64,000 nucleotides of DNA from Pseudohongiella sp. (GCF_011050365.1 NZ_DRFV01000001.1:1-64000); one strand, 5' to 3'; positions 18,266 to 27,908 are shown, counted from the stretch's first letter. Program-made: numbers and translations. Notes: generated by a model from the sequence alone, not told the origin.

Positions 18266-19906
18266 ATGAAAGCATCCGACCTGTTTGTCAGGGCGCTGGA
18301 AAATGAAGGCGTCAAAACAATCTTTGCCGTGCCGGGTGAGGAAAACGTTGATCTGTTGAATTCGCTGAAGGATTCAGATATCCGCGTGATAGTGACGCGT
18401 CACGAACAGGGCGCCGGGTTCATGGCCGCCACCTACGGCCGTCTGACCGGGCAGCCGGGTGTGTGCATGGCCACCCTCGGGCCGGGCGCCACCAACCTCA
18501 TTACGCCAGCAGCTTATGCCCAGCTGGGGGCCATGCCATTGGTGATGATCACAGGCCAGAAGCCCATCAAGACCAGCAAGCAGGCACGCTTCCAGATACT
18601 TGATGTGGTGGAGCTGATGCGGCCGGTCACCAAATTTACCCGACAGATAGTCAACGGCAACACCATTGCGCCGCTGGTGCGTGAAGCGTTTCGTCTGGCC
18701 ATTGAAGAGCGACCGGGGGCCGTACACCTGGAGCTGCCGGAGGATATTGCCAGAGAGGACTGCGAGCACAGGATTTTTCCGGTGGTGGGCCATCGTCGGC
18801 CCCACGCGACGCAGGTGGTTCTTGATGAAGCTGCCGCGATGATCGAGTCGGCACAGCGGCCCTTGCTGTTAATCGGTGCCGGCGCCAACCGCAAGCGCAT
18901 CTGCGCCGCGCTGACGGAGTTTGTGGAAGAGACAGGTATCCCTTTTTTCACCACGCAGATGGGAAAGGGCGTGGTGGATGAGCGCCACCCGCTGTATCTG
19001 GGCACCGCGGCACTGTCGGAAAATGATTTTCTGCACTGTGCGATTGAGCGCGCTGATCTGATTATCAACGTTGGCCATGATGTGGTGGAAAAGCCACCGT
19101 TCTTTATGCATGACGGCGACAAGACGGTCATCCATGTCAACTTTTCTCCAGCCGAAGTGGATGCCGTGTATTTCCCGCAGTTGAATGTGGTCGGCGACAT
19201 TGCCCACTCAGTCCGGCAACTGGCACAGAAAATAAGCGAAAAGTCGCACTGGGATCTGCAGTACTTCATGACTGTGAAAACAGAGATAGAGACGCAACTG
19301 TCCAGGTACTTTATGGATACCGGTTTCCCGACATTGCCGCAGCGGCTGGTGCAGATACTGCGAGACACCCTGGCGGACGATGCCATTGTCAGCCTGGATA
19401 ACGGCATGTACAAAATCTGGTTTGCCCGCAATTACAAGTGTTACGGCTCCAATACCCTGCTGCTGGACAATGCGCTGGCGAGCATGGGCGCCGGACTGCC
19501 TGGCGCCATGATGGCAAAGATGCTCTACCCCGATGCACAGGTGGTCGCGGTGTGTGGTGATGGTGGCTTCATGATGAATTCACAGGAGCTGGAAACAGCG
19601 GTCAGGCTGAACCTGGACCTGCTGGTCATTGTGCTGAACGATCACGCCTATGGCATGATCAAATGGAAGCAGCAAGGCATGGGCTTTGACGATTTTAGTC
19701 TGGACTTTGGCAACCCTGATTTTGTAACGTACGCCCGCAGTTATGGTGCCAATGGTTATCTCGTCAACAGCGACCAGCATCTGCAGGAGACGCTGGATCA
19801 TTGTCTTGGCAGCCCCGGGGTACACCTGATCGAGCTGCCCGTGGACTATTCACTGAACCACGACATTCTGAATGTGCAGTTGAAAAACAAGGCATGTGCG
19901 TTATGA
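18266..19906 (+). CDS. Acetolactate-synthase-like TPP enzyme
   Basis: A 546-residue thiamine-diphosphate enzyme of the acetolactate synthase large-subunit family. Catalytic glutamate E47 is in TRHEQGAGF. The central domain (LLIGAGANRK) resembles the FAD/nucleotide-binding region, and the C-terminal domain carries VCGDGGFMMNSQELETAV, the TPP-Mg motif. Acetolactate synthase condenses two pyruvates. No regulatory small subunit (ilvH/ilvN) follows, so this is either a catabolic AlsS-type enzyme or a related 2-oxoacid carboligase/decarboxylase. The neighbouring oxygenase and ATP-grasp genes, rather than ilv genes, argue for a specialised pathway. The ATG at 18266 follows GAGGCAACG. Confidence 0.85.
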   Translation: MKASDLFVRALENEGVKTIFAVPGEENVDLLNSLKDSDIRVIVTRHEQGAGFMAATYGRLTGQPGVCMATLGPGATNLITPAAYAQLGAMPLVMITGQKPIKTSKQARFQILDVVELMRPVTKFTRQIVNGNTIAPLVREAFRLAIEERPGAVHLELPEDIAREDCEHRIFPVVGHRRPHATQVVLDEAAAMIESAQRPLLLIGAGANRKRICAALTEFVEETGIPFFTTQMGKGVVDERHPLYLGTAALSENDFLHCAIERADLIINVGHDVVEKPPFFMHDGDKTVIHVNFSPAEVDAVYFPQLNVVGDIAHSVRQLAQKISEKSHWDLQYFMTVKTEIETQLSRYFMDTGFPTLPQRLVQILRDTLADDAIVSLDNGMYKIWFARNYKCYGSNTLLLDNALASMGAGLPGAMMAKMLYPDAQVVAVCGDGGFMMNSQELETAVRLNLDLLVIVLNDHAYGMIKWKQQGMGFDDFSLDFGNPDFVTYARSYGANGYLVNSDQHLQETLDHCLGSPGVHLIELPVDYSLNHDILNVQLKNKACAL

Positions 19907-20247
19907 GGTGTCGGTAGGCCTGATGTGCGCAGTATCGCGGTCCGGAGTTGAATTGTGCCGGTAAAGTCCGGGGCAGTGAGGCTTGACACGTGCGATGTTT
20001 TAGGTAGTAGGATGAGGCTTTTGGCGGCATTTCGTGAATTTAGGTGCTATTTTTGCTGTCTTTTAATGCATTTCGCCGCCATTGGCTCATTTGACATCCG
20101 GCGACGTATCGGCCACCGTAGTACCAGTAATCCAGATGGCAATGAGTCCTTCTCAGGCATCAGCGGCACCTAAGGCAATCCGTTGATGCAGCTCTATACC
20201 GCTATCAAATGACTTGCCTCCTTCACATATGCAAAGGAGAAAACTAT
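19907..20247 (+). promoter_or_regulatory. Gap with candidate promoter before the ATP-grasp gene
   Basis: This 341-base gap holds no convincing gene. A perfect -35 box TTGACA at 19983-19988 lies 16 bp before TAGTAG at 20005-20010, a weak -10. The remainder is a long untranslated leader with T-rich stretches around 20040-20070, ending in the strong ribosome site AAAGGAGA at 20233-20240. Confidence 0.4.
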
Positions 20248-21555
20248 ATGTCGAAAACAGCAGAAATTCCCACCGCGGACGATGTCTCAGGTTGGCTGGA
20301 TCCGACCATGGACTCGGTCAAAGGTACTGAAACGCCCAAAGATCCGAACAAGGGCTATATTGCGTTGCTGGGGTGGAGCGTCAACGCCATCAAGGCCGCG
20401 CAAAAGTTTGACCGTCGTTATGTGGTGGTGGCGCCCGATTGGGCTGAAGACTTCTGCAAGGCCAACAAGATTCCCTACATCGCCTGGAATTTTTTACGCC
20501 TGAACGACCGTTCCATGGAGATTGCCGAAACGCTGAAAGCGGAAGGCGTTGATGTCGCAGTTCCGCTGTTCGAGGAAACCGTGGAATGGTCCGGCGCGAT
20601 CAACTCCGTGCTTATGGACAATCCGCGGATGTACGGTCAGTCCATTCTGTTCCGCGACAAAGCGTTGATGAAACGTCGCGCTCAGCTCGGCGGTATTCGC
20701 GTGGGCATCTTCGAGGAAGCGCATGAGAAGGATGACGTCATCCGTTTTATGAAGCGTGTTAACCAGACGCTGCTCAAGCTCGACGGTGACCCGGATGACC
20801 CGATTCATGTCAAAGCATTCGACAAGGCCGGTTGTCTGGGCCACCGGATGATCCGCAAGATCGAAGAAATCGACAGTATCCCGGACGAAGAGTATCCGCT
20901 GCTGATGGAAAGTCATCTGGATGGCTGGGAGTTTGCTGTTGAGGCCTGGATTCATGACGGTGAGATCAAGTTCCTCAACATATCCGAGTACGTCACACTG
21001 GGTTATTCGGTGTTCGTGCCCGCGACCAAGGAGCTCGAAAGCTGGCGCAATGCCATCACCCAGCAGATCAAGAAACTGATCAAGACCTTCGACATTCAGT
21101 TCGGCCTGATCCATCCCGAGTATTTTGTGGCGGCTGATGGCGAGATGTACTTTGGCGAGATCGCCTATCGCCCGCCGGGTTTCAAGGCTTTTGAGCTGAT
21201 TGAGCGCGCTTACGGCTTCAGTGCCTATCAGGCCTCAATGCTGGTGTTTGACCCCAAGAGCACCAAAGAAGAGGTCGAGGCATTCTTTCCACGCGAGGTG
21301 GAAGATGCCAAAGGTTATGCCGGTTGCTTTGGTGTGTATCCCCGCCGACGTGTGGTCAGCAAGCTGGAGATGCCCAAAGAAACCACCGGGCACCCGTACT
21401 TCGAGTCTCATGAATTGCTGGAACCGACCGAAGAGATGGTGCCCGAGCGCGACGCGTTCGGCACGCACTGGGGACTGGTGTTCTTCTTTGGTGAAGACCC
21501 TATCACCATGCGGGATCTGCTCAAGTCGCAGGAGGAGCTGGACTTTTACGTCTAG
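20248..21555 (+). CDS. ATP-grasp domain protein
   Basis: A 435-residue cytoplasmic protein. The layout matches ATP-grasp ligases: an N-terminal pre-ATP-grasp domain (YIALLGWSVNAIKAAQKFDR), the lid and lysine region (LFRDKALMKRRAQLGGIRV), and the metal-binding acidic segment (FGLIHPEYFVAADGEMYFGE, then AYRPPGF). Such enzymes use ATP to activate a carboxylate and join it to an amine or thiol. No specific family (PurK, carbamoyl-phosphate synthase, D-Ala ligase) fits clearly. The start at ATG 20248 is fixed by AAAGGAGA. Its 3' end overlaps the convergent DUF2256 gene by 35 bases. Upstream neighbours are a TPP enzyme and a 2OG oxygenase. Confidence 0.82.
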   Translation: MSKTAEIPTADDVSGWLDPTMDSVKGTETPKDPNKGYIALLGWSVNAIKAAQKFDRRYVVVAPDWAEDFCKANKIPYIAWNFLRLNDRSMEIAETLKAEGVDVAVPLFEETVEWSGAINSVLMDNPRMYGQSILFRDKALMKRRAQLGGIRVGIFEEAHEKDDVIRFMKRVNQTLLKLDGDPDDPIHVKAFDKAGCLGHRMIRKIEEIDSIPDEEYPLLMESHLDGWEFAVEAWIHDGEIKFLNISEYVTLGYSVFVPATKELESWRNAITQQIKKLIKTFDIQFGLIHPEYFVAADGEMYFGEIAYRPPGFKAFELIERAYGFSAYQASMLVFDPKSTKEEVEAFFPREVEDAKGYAGCFGVYPRRRVVSKLEMPKETTGHPYFESHELLEPTEEMVPERDAFGTHWGLVFFFGEDPITMRDLLKSQEELDFYV

Positions 21556-21703
21556 CGCTCTTGTCAGAGCCTCTGCACTTGTCAGAGCAATACAAAACCT
21601 GATCCCAGCTCCTGGCCCAGGCTTTACGCCAGGTCATTTCCCGCCCACAAGCCTTACACGGCTTGCTGGGCAGGTTTTGTTTGTTGCCCTTGAAACCTGT
21701 CAC
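21521..21703 (-). CDS. DUF2256 zinc-ribbon protein
   Basis: A 60-residue basic protein. The core KGNKQNLPSKPCKACGREM, then TWRKAWARSWDQVLYCSDKC, is the DUF2256 signature. CxxC and CxxxC pairs probably bind one zinc ion. Function is unknown; in many bacteria the gene lies near photolyase-related genes, which are absent here. I place the start at GTG 21703, because GTGA overlaps the stop of the upstream gene (TGA 21702-21700), a typical translational-coupling arrangement. An ATG at 21736 would add 11 residues inside the upstream gene. Confidence 0.85.
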   Translation of the reverse strand: MTGFKGNKQNLPSKPCKACGREMTWRKAWARSWDQVLYCSDKCRGSDKSARRKSPAPPAT

Positions 21704-22182
21704 GGCGCCAGACTGGACCGTGCCTGCGTACCCCACTTGCCCTGATCATCACGCGTCACGATATACAGCGATTCGTAAGTGCCGATCGGCTCATTGCGGC
21801 TGTTGAAGCGCTGAAACACCGTGTTGATATGCACTTTGCCCGCCGACACCAGCACCGCCTCACGACTCAGCCAGTGTGAATGGTCCCATCCGATGGCGGC
21901 CAGATTGGCAAAGCTGGGCTGCAGGGCAAACTCTTCCGCGCTCTGCCACACAGTCACCGTACCACTGGCAAAACGCACATGCGGGTAGTTCAGCGTCGCC
22001 GCCCAGGCTGGCATGTCTTTGCTGTTGAAGGTGCGCATGAAGTCATCCAGTGCCGCCATGGCACCGGCCACCGCACGGGCATTGTTATCGGCATTGGCAT
22101 TGCCGGGCTGGGCCAGCACAGTGGCCGGCAAGAACAAAAGGCAGCAGAGCAGGGTGAGCGTGTGCAGTTTCAGTGTGTGCAT
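21700..22182 (-). CDS. Exported NTF2-like (SnoaL/DUF4440-like) protein
   Basis: A 160-residue protein with a signal peptide (residues 1-24, ending TVLAQ) and one cone-shaped NTF2-like domain. The pattern ALDDFMRTFNSKDMPAWAAT at the start and YIVTRDDQGKWGTQARSS at the end is typical of SnoaL/DUF4440-type proteins. These bind small ligands or act as simple isomerases/hydrolases; no catalytic residue can be named. Overlaps the DUF2256 gene by 4 bp, so the two are likely co-translated, though no functional link is evident. Confidence 0.75.
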   Translation of the reverse strand: MHTLKLHTLTLLCCLLFLPATVLAQPGNANADNNARAVAGAMAALDDFMRTFNSKDMPAWAATLNYPHVRFASGTVTVWQSAEEFALQPSFANLAAIGWDHSHWLSREAVLVSAGKVHINTVFQRFNSRNEPIGTYESLYIVTRDDQGKWGTQARSSLAP

Positions 22183-22339
22183 TGTGTGATGTACTCCGGT
22201 GTTCCCTGTGGTATTCCCGTCTATCCTAGCAGAACATTAACAGGGCGGGGATTGCTGCATGCCATTGCCGCCACGTAAATACCAAATCAGGCGCAGGGTT
22301 GATAGAATCATCCGCCAGACACCTTGCGAGGAGCAAACC

Positions 22340-23698
22340 ATGTCATTCGAAAATTTCACTCGCGCGGGTGAGTACAATGAGTTCCGTCAGCACGAACTGC
22401 GCAAACGACGGCTGGTGATGATTGATGGCAACCTGATGGCCAACGACAGTACCCACCTCGTCGGACAGTCAGCCCGGGTTTATCAAAAGGGGTACTGGGG
22501 CTTTGCATCAGCCAGTGAACCAGCCGGCGCCGACAAACTGGGAAACACCGCGCTCGCCAATGCCAGAGCCATGCAGCTGTTTGGCGGGTCCAGCCTGTCA
22601 CTGCCCACTGTTGGTCATCAGGGCGAACACGGCACTGCCTGCCAGCCGAACTGGTCCTCCAAAGAGTTGATTGACTGGTTGAAAACCGTGAATGAGCTGG
22701 CGCGCTCGCGCTATGACAAACTGGCCTCGGTCAAGCTTGTGGCCATGGATGAGTACCACGACAAGCATATTCAGAACAGCGCCGGGGCCCGGGTGTACAA
22801 CAATATTTCCCGCGCCCTGACCTATATGATGCTCACCGTCAAAGACAGGGACGATAAACCGGTTGAGCTGATGCAGATCATCAGTGGCAAAGGCAGCTTC
22901 GGGGATCTGGATCTGTCACTGAGCGCGGTGGAAAAGCAGCTCGACGAATTGCACCGGCACTTAATGGACAAGCGCGAGGCCGTGCATGCGCAGGGTGGTC
23001 TGCAGACCGTTGTGCTGGCCCCGGATCTGGCCGGCATTCTGGCGCACGAGGCAATGGGTCACCCCTGTGAGGCGGATCTGGTGCTGGGCGGCGCCGTCAC
23101 CGGAGACATGCGTGGCCAACGCATCGCCAGTGACCTGGTCACCATGGTTGACTTCGCCCATAGCTACAACGGCGAAGAATTACTGATGCCGGTCTATGCC
23201 GACGACGAAGGTACCCCGGCCCGCGACGTCACGCTGATAAAAGACGGCATTCTGACCGACTTCATGCACAACCGGGAAACCTCGTCCCGCTTCGGTGATC
23301 AGGTTACCGGCAATGCCCGCGCCTATGCGCCGGACGATGAGCCCCTGATCCGCATGCGCAACACGGCCATTCTGCCCGGCACCAGCAAACTCGAAGAGAT
23401 GATCGCCGGGGTTGAGGATGGCTACTACCTGATGAAAACCGGCAACGGACAGGCGGATACCACTACCGAGTTCATGTTTGGGGTAAATCTGGGCTACGAG
23501 ATCAAAAACGGCAAACTGGGACGTGCTATCAAAGACACCACATTGTCCGGGTCCGCCATCAAGATGCTGCAATCTGTTGATGCTGTCTCCTCCGACATGT
23601 GCTGGGAAAGTGCGGGTTATTGCGGCAAAAAGCAGCCGATGGTGGTATCCATGGGTGGACCGGCGCTGCGGGCCAAAGCACAACTGGGAGGTGAATGA
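22340..23698 (+). CDS. TldD-family metalloprotease subunit
   Basis: A 452-residue protein of the TldD/PmbA family, which in E. coli forms a TldD-TldE heterodimer that degrades unfolded peptides and matures peptide antibiotics. The zinc motif HEAMGH (H236, E237, H241) in LAGILAHEAMGHPCEAD identifies it as the catalytic TldD-like partner. It appears to be a divergent paralogue rather than the housekeeping TldD (about 480 residues). The ATG at 22340 has GAGGAG at 22328-22333. The stop overlaps the next gene's ATG (ATGA), so the two subunits are translationally coupled. Confidence 0.93.
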   Translation: MSFENFTRAGEYNEFRQHELRKRRLVMIDGNLMANDSTHLVGQSARVYQKGYWGFASASEPAGADKLGNTALANARAMQLFGGSSLSLPTVGHQGEHGTACQPNWSSKELIDWLKTVNELARSRYDKLASVKLVAMDEYHDKHIQNSAGARVYNNISRALTYMMLTVKDRDDKPVELMQIISGKGSFGDLDLSLSAVEKQLDELHRHLMDKREAVHAQGGLQTVVLAPDLAGILAHEAMGHPCEADLVLGGAVTGDMRGQRIASDLVTMVDFAHSYNGEELLMPVYADDEGTPARDVTLIKDGILTDFMHNRETSSRFGDQVTGNARAYAPDDEPLIRMRNTAILPGTSKLEEMIAGVEDGYYLMKTGNGQADTTTEFMFGVNLGYEIKNGKLGRAIKDTTLSGSAIKMLQSVDAVSSDMCWESAGYCGKKQPMVVSMGGPALRAKAQLGGE

Positions 23699-24963
23699 TG
23701 CAGGCACAGGCCAACAAAATTCTCGATGCGCTGCTTGCAGCCGGCTTTGACGAAGGACGTGTCACCATCAAGGAGACCGATGTCAATGAGCTGAACATCG
23801 CCCACAATCATGTCAGTCTGATGCGCACCACCCAAAGTCAGTCGCTGTCGCTGATGGCAATTCAGCAGGGACGACGGGTGACCGCATCCGTGTCCAGTCT
23901 GGATGAGGCCACCGTACAACAGGTGATAACCGATCTGCAGCGAGATGTCACGGCGTCGCCGCAGGATGAAGCTTACGCCGTGGCGCCGGACCAGCAGGGT
24001 GAGTTTGTACGTGGGCCGCAGTCAGTTGACCGTGAGACTATTGCCGCCAGTGCCAAGGGGCTGCTGGACGCCCGCAGTAAAAAGTATCCCACGTTTGGCA
24101 TTGAAGAATGTGCGGTTAAACACACGCTGGAAACAACCACGCTGGTCACCAGCCGCGATACCGGCCTGACATCATCACTTGGCAGCTATGGCGTCATGAT
24201 CATGGGGTCGAGCAAAGATCATCATGGCAGCAGCTCGTTTACCTACACCGGCGGCGAGCTGGAAGCGCTGCCGGCACAGCTGGCTGATGTGCTGGATATC
24301 GACGCCATGATGGCCAACAGTGTGCAGGAGACGCACACGGAAATGATAGCCAGTAAATTCACCGGAGATGTGATTCTGACCCCCATGGCGGTGATGGATC
24401 TGATTGGCTGGCTGACCGGTCAGGTTAGTGATCTGGCATTGCTGAGTCAGGCGTCTGTCTATCAGAACGCAGTGGGCGATATGATTGCTGCGCCGGCGCT
24501 GACCCTGAGCAACAATCCGCAGGGCGCCGGACAGGCACCGTTCGATGGCGAAGGCTTTTTGGTCCGGCCGGTGACTCTGATTGATGCCGGTCGGCTGAGC
24601 TGTCAGCTGCCCAGTTATTATGGCAGTCGCAAACTGCAGATACCTCACGTGCCTGCCGGCGATGCCTGGCGCATTGCGGCCGGGGACGTCAGTCGGGCAG
24701 ACATGCAGGCCAGCGTTAAACACGGAGCCCTGGTGGGCCGGCTGTCGATGGGGAGCCCGGCGCCCAATGGTGATTTTTCCGGCGTGATTAAAAACAGCTT
24801 TTTACTGGAGAACGGTCAACGCACCAAGGCGTTGACGGAAACCATGATTACCGGCAATGTTGCGCAGATGCTGAAGGATATTCTGGCTATCAGCCAGGAG
24901 GTTTCCGACTTTGGCGGCTATCAGCTGCCATGGCTGCAAGTCAGCGGGCTGCGTTTCAGTTGA
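23695..24963 (+). CDS. TldE/PmbA-family subunit
   Basis: A 422-residue protein of the same fold as TldD but without the HExxxH zinc motif, as in TldE/PmbA, the non-catalytic partner. Segments such as ITDLQRDVT, EECAVKHTLETTTLVTSRDT and NGDFSGVIKNSFLLENGQRT fit the family. The start ATG at 23695 overlaps the TldD-like stop by 4 bp; a second ATG follows at 23698. The pair probably forms an intracellular protease that opens or trims small peptides. No precursor-peptide gene was found in the flanks. Confidence 0.9.
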   Translation: MMQAQANKILDALLAAGFDEGRVTIKETDVNELNIAHNHVSLMRTTQSQSLSLMAIQQGRRVTASVSSLDEATVQQVITDLQRDVTASPQDEAYAVAPDQQGEFVRGPQSVDRETIAASAKGLLDARSKKYPTFGIEECAVKHTLETTTLVTSRDTGLTSSLGSYGVMIMGSSKDHHGSSSFTYTGGELEALPAQLADVLDIDAMMANSVQETHTEMIASKFTGDVILTPMAVMDLIGWLTGQVSDLALLSQASVYQNAVGDMIAAPALTLSNNPQGAGQAPFDGEGFLVRPVTLIDAGRLSCQLPSYYGSRKLQIPHVPAGDAWRIAAGDVSRADMQASVKHGALVGRLSMGSPAPNGDFSGVIKNSFLLENGQRTKALTETMITGNVAQMLKDILAISQEVSDFGGYQLPWLQVSGLRFS

Positions 24964-25066
24964 TTGTGTTTGGCAGTGCTCAGACGTTTCCCGGAGGTTG
25001 ACAGCCCGGTGTGGCTTGTCGCAGGCATTGGTATATACTTTAAAGATCTAATGTCGGGAGCTAATC

Positions 25067-25861
25067 ATGCCAAATCGTCTTGCTGTCATCACCGGCGCCA
25101 CCAGCGGCATTGGCGCCGCCTACGCTGAAGCGTTTGCGCAGCGTGGTTACGATTTACTGCTGACCGGGCGGCGGGAAAAAGAGTTGAGCGAACTGGCTCA
25201 GCGCTTGGCAGCGCAGTATTCGGTAGCAGCCGAACTGCAACTCGGCGACTTGTCCGATCCGAAGGATTTGCAAGCCCTGGTCGATACCGTTACGCAGTTG
25301 CCGGCATTGGATGCCCTGGTCAATAACGCCGGTTATGCTGTTGATGGTCGGCTTGCTGAGGTTGAATGGTCAAAACAGAAAGCGCTGCTGGACGTACATG
25401 TCACTGCCACCACGCAACTGACGCATGCAGCACTGCCAAACCTGCTCAGCGCCAAAGGTATTCTGATCAATGTCGCCTCCGTCGCCAGTTGGATACCCAC
25501 CGCGCAAAGTGTACTGTACGGGCCGACCAAAGCCTATGTGCGCAGCTTTACCGAAAGCGTCGGGCTGGGTTACCGGAAGGATGGCCTGAAAGCGCTGGCG
25601 CTGTGTCCGGGCTTCACCATCACTGATTTTCATTCCCGCATGGGCATCGACCCGGACACGTTCTACAAGGACAAAGGTTTTACCAGAGCGTGGACCGCCG
25701 GGCAGGTGGTCAGCCAGTCCTTCAAAGACCTTGAGAAGGGTCGCCTGGTGTCCGTGCAGGGCTGGAACTACAAATTGCTGGTGTTCTTCATGCGGCATTT
25801 GCCCATGACCTGGATGGCCGCCGCGCTGGGGCGCTCGGGCTCGGCACGATTTAGCAAGTAG
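25067..25861 (+). CDS. Short-chain dehydrogenase/reductase
   Basis: A 264-residue classical SDR. The cofactor motif TGATSGIG is at 9-16, NNAG at 86-89, and the catalytic set S138, Y151 and K155 (YGPTK) is complete. It therefore interconverts a hydroxyl and a ketone with NAD(P)H. The basic TGRREKE after beta-strand 2 favours NADP(H). The C-terminal stretch with LLVFFMRHLPMTWMAAALG is hydrophobic and may touch the membrane, as in relatives acting on long-chain or lipid substrates. ATG at 25067 follows GGGAG. Single gene, convergent with the paraoxonase-like gene. Confidence 0.92.
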   Translation: MPNRLAVITGATSGIGAAYAEAFAQRGYDLLLTGRREKELSELAQRLAAQYSVAAELQLGDLSDPKDLQALVDTVTQLPALDALVNNAGYAVDGRLAEVEWSKQKALLDVHVTATTQLTHAALPNLLSAKGILINVASVASWIPTAQSVLYGPTKAYVRSFTESVGLGYRKDGLKALALCPGFTITDFHSRMGIDPDTFYKDKGFTRAWTAGQVVSQSFKDLEKGRLVSVQGWNYKLLVFFMRHLPMTWMAAALGRSGSARFSK

Positions 25862-25872
25862 CCTATTTCCGC

Positions 25873-26958
25873 TCAGCGTGAACAATCCACAATGTGGTCT
25901 TCAAACACTGACCCGATAAGTAGTCGGTCGCTGTGCCAGGCACCGACGCTGGATCCCGAGATCAGCTCCCCGGTATCCATGAACACGGTGCTGACCGTGT
26001 AGCCTGAAGTACCTGGTCGCACACGTACCACCTGTGAGGGTGAATTGACGTTTGCATCCGTCGAGTGGCGCACAAAGGTGAGCAGACGAGGGTGCCCGCC
26101 AAGCCAAAGATCCCCTGTGGCCGGGTCAACCTCGATATTGTCAGCGCCAAAACCCACGTCTATACCTTGCTGGTGTGTCAGTGTACCGCTGGCCGGATCA
26201 CGCTGGTACACCCGGATGCGATTGCGACTGACTTCAGCAACGTACAGTTGCGCTCCGTCAGTGGAGACGTTGATGCCATTTGCAAAACTGAGGCCGTCGA
26301 GCGCTTCCTGAAATGAGTCGCCATCGTAATAAACAACATTTGCCAGGGGCAGGCGCAGATAGTCCTCCAGTTGGCGCATCGCGCCCGGACCGGAACCATG
26401 GTCGTTGGTAAAGTAGAACCGCTCATGGTCCACACCCACCACATCATTGGGGCTGATCATCCGTTCATCAGCATGGGTTTGCCGGTGAATCAACGAACTC
26501 CCCACCACATCAAACACCTCGATGGTATGCAGCGGACCAGACTCTTCGCCTTCGGGTGCGCCAAACAGCGACTCACCGGGGTGGTTGACCACGAACAGTG
26601 TTTCACGCCCATCGGCGCCGACGTACAGCGAGATTCCGTGCGGTCGAAAGTTCAGATCTGCATCCGGTGTCAAATTGACTGGCACGGCTGACGCTGCCTC
26701 CAGGTCGTAGCGAAAGATGGCACCGGGCGCGGGGTTGCCGCTGATCATCGCGCGTCGGTCATCACTGGAAATATAGGCGAAGCGCCCATCAGGATGAATG
26801 GTGATATCTTCGCTGCCGGGCATGCCCGGGACCTGACGGCATTGCCCGTATTGCTGGTCGACGAGCGTGCGGAATTCACCGGCGTCGTTGACCAGATACA
26901 ACACGTAGACACCAGCCACAGCACAAACGGCGCCGAACACCAGCAGGAGCTTGCGCAT
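25873..26958 (-). CDS. Paraoxonase/arylesterase-like six-bladed beta-propeller protein
   Basis: A 361-residue protein with an N-terminal signal anchor (LLLVFGAVCAVAGVYVLYLV) and a beta-propeller of the serum paraoxonase type. GSEDITIHPDGRFAYISSD, FRPHGISLYV, SPNDVVGV, FANGINVS and ADNIEVDP line up with the calcium-binding and catalytic segments of PON enzymes (Glu, Asn, Asn, Asp-Asn ligands and the PHG histidine). It would hydrolyse lactones or aryl esters outside the cytoplasm. The start at ATG 26958 shares its first base with the upstream stop (TGATG), so it is translationally coupled to the alpha/beta hydrolase at 26958-27908. Lactone and epoxide hydrolysis may thus be linked. Confidence 0.85.
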   Translation of the reverse strand: MRKLLLVFGAVCAVAGVYVLYLVNDAGEFRTLVDQQYGQCRQVPGMPGSEDITIHPDGRFAYISSDDRRAMISGNPAPGAIFRYDLEAASAVPVNLTPDADLNFRPHGISLYVGADGRETLFVVNHPGESLFGAPEGEESGPLHTIEVFDVVGSSLIHRQTHADERMISPNDVVGVDHERFYFTNDHGSGPGAMRQLEDYLRLPLANVVYYDGDSFQEALDGLSFANGINVSTDGAQLYVAEVSRNRIRVYQRDPASGTLTHQQGIDVGFGADNIEVDPATGDLWLGGHPRLLTFVRHSTDANVNSPSQVVRVRPGTSGYTVSTVFMDTGELISGSSVGAWHSDRLLIGSVFEDHIVDCSR

Positions 26959-27908
26959 CAGCGCTGCGCACCCAGCCACCAGCGCAGCGTGTCGGTCACT
27001 TTATCCGCGGCATCCTGCTGCACAAAATGCCCTGCGTCCGGCACCGCAACAATCGTGGTGCCGGCGTCGTTCCAGTCCCAGGTGTTATTCAGCCCATCCG
27101 AATGCAGCGCGGTATCATCCAGGCCGTGAATCACCAACAGCGGCACGTCCAGCTGTGGTACCTCGGGCGAGAGCGGTGGTGGTGTGTCTGACAGCGCCGG
27201 CAAACGCGGGAAGTTACGCTTGTAATAGGCAAGCATTGCATCAAAATCCGATTGGCTGAAAGCCTCGACATAGCGCTGCCGTGCCACCGGATCCTGTACC
27301 CAGCCGGCCATGGTTTGTGGCATCATCGGCCCGCCAAAAAAGATGTCCGAATCAGACGGTGAGCCTTGCTGAAAGCGTCGTGCGTAAGCACTGTTGGCGC
27401 GCTGCTCCTCATTGATGGTCAGTTCCCGAATCATGCCATTGGGGTGGGGCAGGTTCATCACCACCAACCGGTCGACCATCTGCGGGTAAGCAAACGCAAA
27501 GTTCCACGCCACCATACCGCCCCAGTCATGCCCGACCACGATTGCACTGTCCTGACCAAAGGCGCGGATGACTGCAGCGACATCTGCCGTTAACAGGCGC
27601 ATGTCGTAGTTCTCATCACCTTCCGGCTGGCCGCTCAGGTTGTAACCACGCTGATCAATCGCCACCACCTGGTATTGATCCTGCAGCCCTTCCATCTGAT
27701 GCCGCCAGCTGTACCAGAAATCCGGAAAGCCATGGATCATCACCATCAGCGGGCCTTCACCCACTGTAGCGTAATGAATGCGCACCCCGTCATTGTCGAC
27801 GTAGCCGTGCCTTGCGCTGTCCCAGACATCGGCCTGCAGCGTCGATGCTGCGACCAGCAGGCATCCTGCCAGGCCGACCTGCATAGCCATGCGTTTGACT
27901 GTATTCAT
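26958..27908 (-). CDS. Exported epoxide-hydrolase-like alpha/beta hydrolase
   Basis: A 316-residue protein with a signal peptide (ending TLQAD) and the motif set of soluble epoxide hydrolase/haloalkane dehalogenase relatives: HGFPDFWYSWRHQ at 59-71, nucleophile D128 in GHDWGG, and H294 in DAGHF. The lid region GGPMMPQTMAGWVQDP is typical. The first gene of a two-gene operon, it overlaps the paraoxonase-like gene by one base. It is similar in architecture to the 1256-2368 protein but clearly not a recent duplicate. Substrate unknown. Confidence 0.9.
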   Translation of the reverse strand: MNTVKRMAMQVGLAGCLLVAASTLQADVWDSARHGYVDNDGVRIHYATVGEGPLMVMIHGFPDFWYSWRHQMEGLQDQYQVVAIDQRGYNLSGQPEGDENYDMRLLTADVAAVIRAFGQDSAIVVGHDWGGMVAWNFAFAYPQMVDRLVVMNLPHPNGMIRELTINEEQRANSAYARRFQQGSPSDSDIFFGGPMMPQTMAGWVQDPVARQRYVEAFSQSDFDAMLAYYKRNFPRLPALSDTPPPLSPEVPQLDVPLLVIHGLDDTALHSDGLNNTWDWNDAGTTIVAVPDAGHFVQQDAADKVTDTLRWWLGAQR

